Source of the DNA: Opitutales bacterium
GTDB lineage: Bacteria; Verrucomicrobiota; Verrucomicrobiia; Opitutales; JAFGAQ01
DNA: 8,803 bases
Assembly (NCBI GenBank): GCA_028704125.1
Contig: JAQVLM010000101.1
Coordinates: forward strand, 1-8,803
Direction of reading: 5' to 3'
Shown here piece by piece: positions 1-6,381 of the stretch. How positions within the stretch are numbered: position 1 is the stretch's first letter; every line of letters begins with the position of its first letter. The translations under genes were made by a program, and so were the position numbers. The notes beneath the pieces were generated by a model. The model did no database searches, was not told the origin of the DNA, and was given only the letters and a program-made list of their open reading frames with translations.

Positions 1-1786
1 CGATGTAGTAGCTGAGAAGCTGAACCGGAATCGATGCGATGACCGGCTGGATGGCATCGTGACAACTTGGAATCTGGATGAGGTCATCCACCAGTTCGTC
101 CGGAAACTCACAGCAATCCGATGCAATGACGATGACCTTTCCCTTGCGGGCTTTCACCTCCTGGATATTGGAGAGTGTCTTTGAAAAGATCTCGCCGTCA
201 GTCACCAGGAAGAGCGATGGGCATTTTTCCGATACGAGCGCGATCGGCCCGTGTTTCATTTCGGCCGCAGGGTAGCCTTCGGCGTGAATGTAGGAGATTT
301 CTTTTAGTTTGAGCGCACCTTCCAAAGCGATGGGGAACATGTTCTGGCGTCCCAGGAAGAGGAAATCCTCGTAGTGCGCGTAATTTTTCGCAATGGCGTG
401 AATTTTGTCGCTGATATTGAGCACTTCACTAACCAGATCGGGCGTCATCTTGAGGGCCTCCACAAACGCCACTCCATCGGAATAGCTCATGTCCCTGAGG
501 CGCCCGAGGTAAAGGGCGATCATTGCACCGATCAGAACCTGTGATGTAAAGGCCTTGGTCGACGCGACTCCGATTTCGGGCCCGGCGTGTTGATAGACCC
601 CGCCATCCACTTCCCGTGCAATGGTGGACCCGACAACATTGGTGATCGCCATAACCTTGAAGCCCTTGCGCTTCGCTTCCCTCAGCGCGGCCAGCGTGTC
701 GATGGTTTCACCGGATTGACTGATCACCACCACCAGCGTGTTTTTATCCAGCGGGGAGTTGCGGTAGCGGAATTCGGAGGCATACTCCACCTCGACCGGA
801 ATGCGGGCATACTTCTCGATGAGATACTCGGTGACGAGGCAGGCATGCCATGCGGTGCCACATGCACAAAGCAGGATGCGATCGATTTGCCTGAGTTCAT
901 GCGGATCGATGTTGAGTCCCCCAAAACGGGCGGTGCTGCTGTCGTCCGAAAACCTTCCGCGCATCGCATTGTGGAGAGCGGTCGGTTGTTCGAAGATCTC
1001 TTTTTCCATGTAGTGCCGGAAATCTCCGAGCTCGTATTCCTCCAAGCCGATTTCAATCTGGTGCACCACGGTTTGGACGGTTTCATCGTCTGTCGTGATG
1101 ACCCGATGGCTTCTGTCGGAAACCAAGGCGAGCTCTCCGTCCTTGAGGTAGATCACCCGGCTGGTTTTAAGTGCCAGAGCGGATGCATCGCTCGCAATCA
1201 GGTTTTCATTGTCTCCGAGTCCGATGATCAAAGGCGAGCCTTTGCGGGCTGCGACGATTTCTCCCGGATGGTCTTTGCAGAGTACCGCGATCCCATAGGT
1301 TCCCTGAACATGCAAGAGGGCCTTGCGGACGCTTTCCACGAAGCGGTTCTTTCCGTTGTTTTCGGGTTCCTTTGCGTAGTGGTAGGCTATGAGATTGACC
1401 AAGGCTTCCGTATCAGTCTGGGATGAGAACGTGTATCCCTTCTGCAGTAGGAAGTTCTTCATGTTGACGTAGTTCTCGATCACTCCGTTGTGAACGATGG
1501 CGAAGATCCCGTCGCTGCTGATATGCGGATGAGCGTTGTTTTCGGTTACCCCTCCGTGGGTGGCCCACCGGGTGTGGCTGATGCCGACCCTTCCCGGCAT
1601 GGGCGCGGATTGAACCGCGGTCGCGAGATTGGATACCCGTCCGGTTTTTCGCGTGAGACGATACCCGTCCGTTGTCAGAACCGCCATACCGGCGGAATCA
1701 TAGCCCCGGTATTCGAGGCGTTTGAGGCCATCCAATAAATAATCCGACGCATTATGCGCACCCACATATCCTACTATTCCACACAT
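1..1786 (-). CDS. glmS: Glutamine-fructose-6-phosphate aminotransferase (isomerizing), 3' end cut by window edge
   Basis: GlmS converts fructose-6-phosphate and glutamine to glucosamine-6-phosphate in the cytoplasm, the first step of UDP-GlcNAc synthesis for peptidoglycan. The minus-strand frame is open from the ATG at 1786 to the left edge, 595 codons. It begins MCGIVGYVG, with the N-terminal nucleophile cysteine of class II glutamine amidotransferases exposed after Met removal. HTRWATHG and HNGVIENY follow in the glutaminase half. Two SIS sugar-isomerase domains follow, with CACGTAWHA, VVISQSGETIDT (about residue 350), HAGPEIGVASTKAFT, and GALKLKEISYIHAEGYPAAE with the catalytic Glu near residue 496, then MKHGP. 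The last visible residues, VQLLSYYI, match the E. coli QLLAYHV stretch, so about 20 residues, including the C-terminal lysine loop, lie outside. No frame break was seen in the stretches translated. No strong Shine-Dalgarno precedes the start. The gene is divergent from glgC. Confidence 0.97.
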   Translation of the reverse strand, partial: MCGIVGYVGAHNASDYLLDGLKRLEYRGYDSAGMAVLTTDGYRLTRKTGRVSNLATAVQSAPMPGRVGISHTRWATHGGVTENNAHPHISSDGIFAIVHNGVIENYVNMKNFLLQKGYTFSSQTDTEALVNLIAYHYAKEPENNGKNRFVESVRKALLHVQGTYGIAVLCKDHPGEIVAARKGSPLIIGLGDNENLIASDASALALKTSRVIYLKDGELALVSDRSHRVITTDDETVQTVVHQIEIGLEEYELGDFRHYMEKEIFEQPTALHNAMRGRFSDDSSTARFGGLNIDPHELRQIDRILLCACGTAWHACLVTEYLIEKYARIPVEVEYASEFRYRNSPLDKNTLVVVISQSGETIDTLAALREAKRKGFKVMAITNVVGSTIAREVDGGVYQHAGPEIGVASTKAFTSQVLIGAMIALYLGRLRDMSYSDGVAFVEALKMTPDLVSEVLNISDKIHAIAKNYAHYEDFLFLGRQNMFPIALEGALKLKEISYIHAEGYPAAEMKHGPIALVSEKCPSLFLVTDGEIFSKTLSNIQEVKARKGKVIVIASDCCEFPDELVDDLIQIPSCHDAIQPVIASIPVQLLSYYI

Positions 1787-1851
1787 GATTGTTTGATACT
1801 CGTGTTTTTCGTGTTTCCTTATCCGCAGAATACTATTAAGTAAAACGCAAA
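1787..1851. promoter_or_regulatory. Divergent intergenic region between glmS and glgC
   Basis: These 65 AT-richer bases separate the start codons of two divergently transcribed genes, so promoters for both must lie here or extend into the coding regions. Candidate elements are weak: TACTAT at 1831-1836 could be a -10 box for glgC but has no good -35 partner at 17 bases. TTGATA at 1793-1798 resembles a -35 box but lacks a convincing -10. Neither gene has a clear Shine-Dalgarno. The region is too short to hold a glmS ribozyme of the Gram-positive type. The location is certain; the exact promoter elements are not. Confidence 0.5.
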
Positions 1852-3132
1852 ATGAGACCTCGAATTTTCTGCATTGTTCTTGGAGGCGGGAGAGGAACCC
1901 GCCTATACCCGTTGACGCAGCCCCGTTGCAAGCCTGCGGTGCCTTTGGCCGGTAAATACCGCTTGGTGGATATCCCCATCAGCAACTGCCTGAACTCAGG
2001 ACTCAATGAGATCTATGTGTTGACCCAGTTTAACACGGCTTCGCTTCACCGGCACATTCAATCCACTTACAGCTTTGATCCGTTTGGTGGCGGTTTGGTG
2101 GATATCATGTCCGCCGAGCAGACCGAAAAAGGGGAGAGCTGGTATCAGGGAACCGCTGATGCTGTGCGTCAGAATCTCGTGCATTTCCATCCGAGACCAG
2201 ATGACCTCGCGCTCATTCTTTCGGGCGATCAGCTCTACCGCATGGATTTCCGGCTCCTGATCGACCACCATCGCAAGATGGGCGCGCATGCCACGATTGC
2301 GGCCACTCCGGTTCAGAAGGCGGAGGTGTCCGGTTTTGGGCTGATGCAGTTGAACGACGATTTCACGATCCGCTCGTTTATCGAGAAGCCGACGGACCCC
2401 GCTGTGATCCGGCAATACATGATGAGTCCGGCGGTGTTGCGTTCATTGAACCGCCCGGATGATGCGGAGTTCGGACTCGCTTCCATGGGGATTTACCTCT
2501 TCAACGCGGACGTGCTCGTGGAAGCGCTGGCATCCGACGACACTGATTTCGGTAAGGAACTGATCCCCGGGTTGTTGGGTAGAAAAAAGCTCAGCGGCTA
2601 TGTTTTCGACGGCTATTGGGAGGATATCGGAACCGTCAAAGCCTTCTTCGAGTGTAACCTTAACCTCACCGAACCCAATCCGTCGTTCGACTTTTTCCAT
2701 CCCCACGACCGGATCTACACCCGTGCCCGCTATTTGCCGGCCTCACGGATTTCCGGTTGCAAGGTTGGTCGGGCGATTATTGCCGATGGATGTATCCTCC
2801 TGGATGCGAGCTTCGACCGCTGTGTCATCGGGGTGAGAAGTGTGGTGGGCAGCAACACCCGTTTGAAGAATGTGGTGCTCATGGGTAATGATTACTATGA
2901 GAATGAGATGACGGCTCTGGAGGCGAGCGGCAAAGGTGCGCCACCCCTCGGTATTGGAGCGGAATGCTTCATCGAAGAGGCGATTATCGATAAGAATTCC
3001 CGTATCGGAAACCGGGTCAGGCTCAGTCCCAAGGGTAAGCCGGACGGATTGTATCTCGGATGCATCACGATTCGGGACGGAATTCTGGTGGTTCCAAAAG
3101 ATGGGATCGTCCCGGACGACAGTGTTCTGTGA
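1852..3132 (+). CDS. glgC: Glucose-1-phosphate adenylyltransferase (ADP-glucose pyrophosphorylase)
   Basis: GlgC makes ADP-glucose and pyrophosphate from glucose-1-phosphate and ATP, the committed and allosterically controlled step of glycogen synthesis. The 426-residue length is normal. The nucleotide-binding loop GGGRGTRLYP is at 11-20, followed by the Lys-Pro of CKPAVPLAGKYRLVDIP. GDQLYRMD at 125-132 carries the Asp (126) matching catalytic Asp142 of E. coli. FIEKP (176-180) carries the Lys (179) matching the glucose-1-phosphate-binding Lys195. YWEDIGT is at 255-261. The C-terminal third is a left-handed beta-helix with hexapeptide-like turns. VVLMGNDYYENE and the C-terminal IIDKNSRIGNRV and VVPKDGIV resemble plant and cyanobacterial enzymes, which are activated by 3-phosphoglycerate, more than E. 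coli GlgC. That regulation is only inferred. The ATG at 1852 puts the nucleotide-binding loop at the usual distance from the N-terminus, though no Shine-Dalgarno is seen. A universal stress gene follows after 70 bp. Confidence 0.97.
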   Translation: MRPRIFCIVLGGGRGTRLYPLTQPRCKPAVPLAGKYRLVDIPISNCLNSGLNEIYVLTQFNTASLHRHIQSTYSFDPFGGGLVDIMSAEQTEKGESWYQGTADAVRQNLVHFHPRPDDLALILSGDQLYRMDFRLLIDHHRKMGAHATIAATPVQKAEVSGFGLMQLNDDFTIRSFIEKPTDPAVIRQYMMSPAVLRSLNRPDDAEFGLASMGIYLFNADVLVEALASDDTDFGKELIPGLLGRKKLSGYVFDGYWEDIGTVKAFFECNLNLTEPNPSFDFFHPHDRIYTRARYLPASRISGCKVGRAIIADGCILLDASFDRCVIGVRSVVGSNTRLKNVVLMGNDYYENEMTALEASGKGAPPLGIGAECFIEEAIIDKNSRIGNRVRLSPKGKPDGLYLGCITIRDGILVVPKDGIVPDDSVL

Positions 3133-3162
3133 TCGCGGCCGGAATGCCTGGTGCGTTCTCGG

Positions 3163-3202
3163 TGGACTGATCTGACCGAATCAGGATTGGAGATGGACTG
3201 AT
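3163..3202 (+). repeat. 9-bp direct repeat before the universal stress gene
   Basis: TGGACTGAT occurs at 3163-3171 and again at 3194-3202, directly abutting the ATG at 3203. The start-to-start spacing is 31 bases, about three helical turns. A weak CTGAT/ATCAG inverted pair (3167-3171 and 3180-3184) overlaps the first copy. This could be an operator or chance; nothing else supports a regulatory role. Confidence 0.35.
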
Positions 3203-4084
3203 ATGGGAGTGGAAGCCTCAAAAGACGCTAATGCCTTGGTCGCATGCGTGGACAGTTCGGGTTATCTCGAACCGGTGATCCAGCATGCGATTTGGTGGAG
3301 GTCTCAGATTGAGGCATCCCGTGTTGTTGTCGCAAACATTTCTGACCTGCGGTGTTTTGATCAGCCGGTTGTCAATGAACTGGGCGGCGCCTTGGGGGTG
3401 CAACCCTATCAAGGTTTAGTGGCGGAGCTTCAGCGCATTGAGGCCATGCGGGTGGAAACCATCCGGAGCCGGGCTTCTGCTCTTTTGGAATCATCTGGGG
3501 GTGGGATCCGGTGGTGTTTTGATAACCGTATGGGCGTTCCCGCCGATGTGGTTCAGCCATTTCAGTCGATTGCGTCTGGGGTTGTGCTTGGCAAGCGGGG
3601 GGATGGATATGGCTACGCATCCGAACATCTGGGTTCCAACCTCGACCGTATCCTGCGTTCCAGTCAGCTCCCGTGCCTGATCAGTTCGCGGCAGTTCCGT
3701 CCATTACGTTCGGTTTTGGTGGCTTACGATGGCAGTGAAAGCATTGAGAACGGTTTGCGTCATTTGGAGTGTTTTCGGGAACTGGATACCCTTGAGGTTC
3801 GGTTGATTCATGTAAGGGAAGGCAGCGGACGGCGTTCGGACGAAGTTTCGTCGAAAATGGATGCCCGCGTCGGGGCTTTGCGGGCTGCCGGGTGTCGCAG
3901 TGTCGATGCTGTCGTGATGGAGGGTGATGTCGAGGATCGCATCGCCGACCGTGTTTCGGAGTACGATGTTGGTTTGCTCATGTTGGGCGCAAGGGGACAC
4001 TCCCGCTTGAGGAATCTGTTTGTTGGGAGCACGACTGTGGAGCTGATCCGCCGGTGCCGGATTCCCATTCTCACCTTCCGTTGA
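3203..4084 (+). CDS. Universal stress protein, tandem UspA domains
   Basis: This 293-residue soluble protein has two UspA-type alpha/beta domains in tandem, the architecture of UspE-like proteins; the exact cellular role is unknown. Domain 1 (about 10-163) starts ALVACVDSSGY and carries a loop G130-KRG133, ten residues, then G144-S145. Domain 2 (about 168-293) starts SVLVAYDGSES and has a perfect nucleotide-binding signature G-2X-G-9X-GS: G262, G265, then G275-S276, in LGARGHSRLR and LFVGSTT. It ends in the typical strand RCRIPILTF. Domain 2 is therefore likely to bind ATP; domain 1, with one extra residue and a looser first strand, may not. The ATG at 3203 is supported by GGAG at 3189-3192. 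The 70-bp gap after glgC has no terminator, so co-transcription with glgC is likely. This suggests a link between stress or starvation and glycogen storage, by inference only. Confidence 0.9.
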   Translation: MGVEASKDANALVACVDSSGYLEPVIQHAIWWRSQIEASRVVVANISDLRCFDQPVVNELGGALGVQPYQGLVAELQRIEAMRVETIRSRASALLESSGGGIRWCFDNRMGVPADVVQPFQSIASGVVLGKRGDGYGYASEHLGSNLDRILRSSQLPCLISSRQFRPLRSVLVAYDGSESIENGLRHLECFRELDTLEVRLIHVREGSGRRSDEVSSKMDARVGALRAAGCRSVDAVVMEGDVEDRIADRVSEYDVGLLMLGARGHSRLRNLFVGSTTVELIRRCRIPILTFR

Positions 4085-4091
4085 CGTGTGA

Positions 4092-4409
4092 GTGCCTGCA
4101 GAACGGAATGCGTGGGATCCGGATGGATTGCTCAATTCAAATGCCGTTTTCTCGGTTGTGGGTCGGCTTTCATGGAGGTTGTCCATCGATGGCAAATGGC
4201 TGAAAGGATACATCTCCGACCTCGAGACCTATCCGTTTACCTTGATCGGAACAGATGGTATTCATTCGGTGCCCACTTGTTTGACGATCAAGGTGATCCC
4301 GCCCACCACGACACCGCTGATCCGCTCGGAAGGCCGAATCACCGGCGTGCCGGATGCAGCGGGTGATTACCATTTCCTGATCTCCGTCAAGGACTGGGGA
4401 GGATACTAG
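4092..4409 (+). pseudogene. Probable remnant of an Ig-like (He_PIG/cadherin-like) repeat protein
   Basis: A 105-codon frame follows the stress gene, opening with GTG directly after an in-frame TGA at 4089-4091. It contains no other Met and has no Shine-Dalgarno. The translation aligns by eye with the second half of a bacterial Ig-like repeat: WDPDGLL, LSWRLSIDGKWLKG, TYPFTLIGTDG and CLTIKVIPP resemble the consensus DPDGDxL, LxWLSxDGxxLSGTP, TYTFTVTATDG and LTITVxPP. A second repeat end follows: SEGRITGVPDAAGDYHFLISVKD, which resembles the SDGxITGTPTAAGTYxFTVxVxD end of He_PIG domains (Pfam PF05345). About 45 residues expected between these two blocks are missing, the first repeat lacks its N-terminal half, and there is no signal peptide. 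I read this as a leftover of a larger surface protein after deletions. A short expressed gene remains possible, since the frame itself has no internal stop. Confidence 0.45.
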
Positions 4410-4461
4410 CGGATGAAGATCGTTGTCAGTGAGAACGGACAAGGTCTTTGGTTTCAAACAT

Positions 4462-4483
4462 GGTGTCCGGAGACTCCGGCACC
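4462..4483. repeat. Small inverted repeat upstream of the terminator
   Basis: GGTG (4462-4465) and CCGG (4467-4470) pair with CCGG (4476-4479) and CACC (4480-4483) around an AGACT loop, with T4466 bulged. No T-run follows on either strand, so it is not a terminator by itself. It may be an RNA 3'-end structure upstream of the real terminator, or chance. Confidence 0.35.
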
Positions 4484-4495
4484 CATTGGACACAA

Positions 4496-4521
4496 AAAAG
4501 CCCGGACTTATCCGGGCTTTT
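4496..4521. terminator. Bidirectional rho-independent terminator
   Basis: A perfect 10-bp inverted repeat, AAAAGCCCGG at 4496-4505 and CCGGGCTTTT at 4512-4521, encloses a 6-base loop. The plus strand continues into a T-rich tract (TTTTATTTTT, to 4527). On the minus strand the A-run at 4494-4499 becomes a U-run. It sits between convergent transcription units: the glgC/stress-gene side from the left and the FKBP gene ending at 4553 from the right. It can therefore end both. Confidence 0.9.
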
Positions 4522-4552
4522 ATTTTTCAGGAAAATACAATCCGAGGATCCA

Positions 4553-5302
4553 TTACTGTTCACCCGGCTCTTCAGCTTTTGGAGTCGGTATGGTGATCGG
4601 GTTGTCGAGTTCGTTTTGAATCTTGTGCAGCTTGACTTCGAAAACCAGCATGCTTCCGGCTTCGATAACGCCTCCCGGAGGGTTTTCACCATAGGCGAGT
4701 TCACTGGGAATGTAGAGGCGGACTTTTCCTCCTTCACCCACGAGTTGAAGTCCTTCCGAAAAACCCGGAATCACGCCGCCGAGAGGGAATGTGACTGGCT
4801 TGGTTTCATCCAGGTTTGAATCAAACACTGTTCCATCGATGAGTTTGCCTTCATAGGTCACTTCTACCACATCCTCAAGCGCGGCCACTTTGTCGGATCC
4901 CGGTTCGAGAATCTCGTATCCAAGTCCCGATTCGGTGAATTTTACCTTTTCCTTGTCAAGCTCACGGACAAAGGCTTCGGCTGCGGCCTTGTTGATTTTT
5001 GAAATGCGTTCGTTTCTCATTCCGCGGCGTTCCTGAACGAGCATCTGGACCTGAGCAATGTTGTCTTGCGTCTTCTTGCTGAGTTGACTGGAGGCAAGTC
5101 CTTTTGTGAAACCGGTAGCGATTGCTTCGAGTTCCTCAACGGACAGTTCCATTGAACTGACACCGGAGTGATGCGCGATGATTTCTCCCATCATGGTCAG
5201 CCTTTCGAGGTCGCTGAGCGGTTCGGTGGTTTCCGTTTGAGCGGAAACCGGACTGATTGCAATGAGGAAGCCGATAAAAGGGAGTAGTCCCGAAGTTTTC
5301 AT
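4553..5302 (-). CDS. Exported FKBP-type peptidyl-prolyl cis-trans isomerase (FkpA/Mip-like)
   Basis: This enzyme catalyses cis-trans isomerisation of prolyl bonds and probably helps fold proteins outside the cytoplasm. The 249-residue product starts at the ATG at 5302. An upstream in-frame ATG at 5362 would add 20 residues ahead of a good signal peptide: MKTS, a hydrophobic core to residue 17, then cleavage likely after PVSA at 21. Residues 29-115 are a helical, Glu/Lys-rich segment like the FKBP_N dimerisation domain of Mip and FkpA, without cysteine. The FKBP domain spans about 143-228. Its active-site positions are Tyr150, Phe160-Asp161 (VFDSN), Val178-Ile179 (GGVIPGF), Tyr204 (LAYGENPPGG) and Phe221. 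The residue equivalent to Trp59 of FKBP12 is Phe181. The tail 229-249 is acidic and Pro-rich. No Shine-Dalgarno is visible. The gene ends just before a shared terminator and is divergent from rnhB. Confidence 0.94.
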   Translation of the reverse strand: MKTSGLLPFIGFLIAISPVSAQTETTEPLSDLERLTMMGEIIAHHSGVSSMELSVEELEAIATGFTKGLASSQLSKKTQDNIAQVQMLVQERRGMRNERISKINKAAAEAFVRELDKEKVKFTESGLGYEILEPGSDKVAALEDVVEVTYEGKLIDGTVFDSNLDETKPVTFPLGGVIPGFSEGLQLVGEGGKVRLYIPSELAYGENPPGGVIEAGSMLVFEVKLHKIQNELDNPITIPTPKAEEPGEQ

Positions 5303-5429
5303 ATGCGGGATTTCTGACGGTTCATGCCATGTAGGGCAAGGCAATAGTGAATCGAACTGCATGAGGTGGTGAATCAGATCTAGCCGATCGGGATGGCTTC
5401 GGGTGGAGGCTCATGTCGGAATGCTGTGT

Positions 5430-5468
5430 GATCATCGGTATCCTCTTGATTTGCAGGATAGGCTGATC
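5430..5468. repeat. Imperfect inverted repeat in the FKBP/rnhB divergent region
   Basis: GATCA (5430-5434) and TATCC (5439-5443) pair with GGATA (5456-5460) and TGATC (5464-5468). An internal loop (TCGG against GGC) lies between the two five-base stems, and the end loop is 12 bases containing TTGATT (5446-5451, a -35-like hexamer for rnhB without a good -10). It lies 57 bp before the rnhB start and could be an operator or leader hairpin; low certainty. The rest of the 222-bp gap (5303-5524) shows no gene or confident promoter. Confidence 0.35.
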
Positions 5469-5524
5469 TATTGGCTGAGTGTATTCTATTCTTAAGGGAA
5501 AGACATAAAGGAACCGATACCCTC

Positions 5525-6292
5525 ATGGCGAGTTTACTGGCATACGACAACAAGGTCGTCCGATCTGGGGGGCTGGACTGGATTGTGGGAGTCGATGAAG
5601 TCGGTCGCGGTGCCTTTGCAGGGCCGGTTGTGGCTGCGGCTGTCGCGATTCCTTGCTGGCTCTTGCCCAAGCTCCGGCACCGCTCATGGAGTAAGCTGGT
5701 GAATGACTCCAAACGCCTCAATGCGGGCCGTCGCGAGGCGATTGAATCCGCCTGTTCCCGTGCCCTTGCGAGTCGCGAGTTATTTCGAGGGATTGGTCGG
5801 GCGGAATCGACCGAGATCGACGCAGTCAACATTCTTCAGGCAACGAGGGAAGCGATGATTCGGGCGATCCGCGACTTGGTATCTCAAACAATTCCGGATG
5901 GATTGGTCCTTCCGTCAGCAGGGCACATTTCGGAAAAAAAACAAAGCATGTTGTGGGAATGGATGGATGGTCCGGCAGCGAACAGCCGAATTCTCATCGA
6001 TGGCCGGCCTTTCCGATCGTTCCCTTACGCGCATGAAGGTATCGTGGGAGGGGATGGCAAGTCATTCTGCATTGCGCTGGCTTCTATTCTTGCAAAGGTA
6101 CACCGTGATCGGCTGATGGCTGCTTTGCCGTCGGCGCGGGTTTTCGGTTGGGAGTCGAACAAGGGGTACGGAACTGAGTCGCACCGGTCTCTGATCCGGG
6201 TTCATGGATTAGACCCTCAACATCGGCTTTCGTTTGTGGCTGAAGATCGATGGCAGCGTGATCCCGACGACCGGCAGATTGAATGTTTCTGA
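5525..6292 (+). CDS. rnhB: Ribonuclease HII
   Basis: RNase HII cuts the RNA strand of RNA-DNA hybrids and single ribonucleotides in DNA, helping remove misincorporated ribonucleotides and primers. With the ATG at 5525 the protein has 255 residues. Catalytic Asp24-Glu25 lie in GVDEVGRGAFAGPVVAAA, followed by LVNDSKRL (60-65), IDAVNILQAT (98-107), Asp159 in ILIDG, Asp177 in GGDGKS, then LASILAKVHRD (185-195) and NKGYGTESH (212-220), where the Tyr of GYGT senses the RNA-DNA junction. A TTG at 5471 would extend the frame, but AAAGGAA at 5507-5513 and the family N-terminus favour 5525. The protein is longer than the 198-residue E. coli enzyme, mainly through about 30 extra residues between the NILQAT helix and ILIDG (about 117-154), plus a few residues before LVNDSK. 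All catalytic acids are present, so it should be active. Confidence 0.95.
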   Translation: MASLLAYDNKVVRSGGLDWIVGVDEVGRGAFAGPVVAAAVAIPCWLLPKLRHRSWSKLVNDSKRLNAGRREAIESACSRALASRELFRGIGRAESTEIDAVNILQATREAMIRAIRDLVSQTIPDGLVLPSAGHISEKKQSMLWEWMDGPAANSRILIDGRPFRSFPYAHEGIVGGDGKSFCIALASILAKVHRDRLMAALPSARVFGWESNKGYGTESHRSLIRVHGLDPQHRLSFVAEDRWQRDPDDRQIECF

Positions 6293-6381
6293 GTTTGTTC
6301 TGTCTTCGATCAGAATATGCCACATTCATCAAATGGGTGGAGGCAGTCTAGTTCAAATATACAGAATCGCTTGTGGCGGTT

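Noticed and set aside
587..1426. 279-codon plus-strand open frame
   Set aside because: It lies wholly antisense to glmS, whose minus-strand translation matches the family closely; the frame has no recognisable domain and is a shadow of glmS codon use.
1787..1851. glmS ribozyme or amino-sugar riboswitch
   Set aside because: The gap to the divergent glgC is only 65 bases, too short for the ribozyme, and no matching fold is visible.
4088..4366. 92-codon frame overlapping the Ig-like remnant
   Set aside because: Translation is Arg/His/Cys-rich and matches nothing, while the neighbouring frame gives the Ig-like repeat pattern.
4413..4619. 68-codon plus-strand frame starting ATGAAG after the Ig-like remnant
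   Set aside because: It runs through the strong terminator at 4496-4521 and into the 3' end of the FKBP gene on the other strand; no Shine-Dalgarno or recognisable motif.
5303..5362. FKBP start at the upstream ATG at 5362
   Set aside because: It would put 20 polar residues before a normal signal peptide; the ATG at 5302 gives a standard exported protein.
5380..5832. 150-codon minus-strand open frame overlapping the rnhB start
   Set aside because: Ser/Arg/Pro-rich translation typical of a shadow frame, overlapping the well-supported RNase HII catalytic N-terminus.
6298..6315. Hairpin TTCTG/CAGAA between rnhB and the VWA gene as a terminator
   Set aside because: Only 5 weak base pairs with an 8-base loop and no T-run; the convergent gap 6293-6381 shows no convincing terminator.
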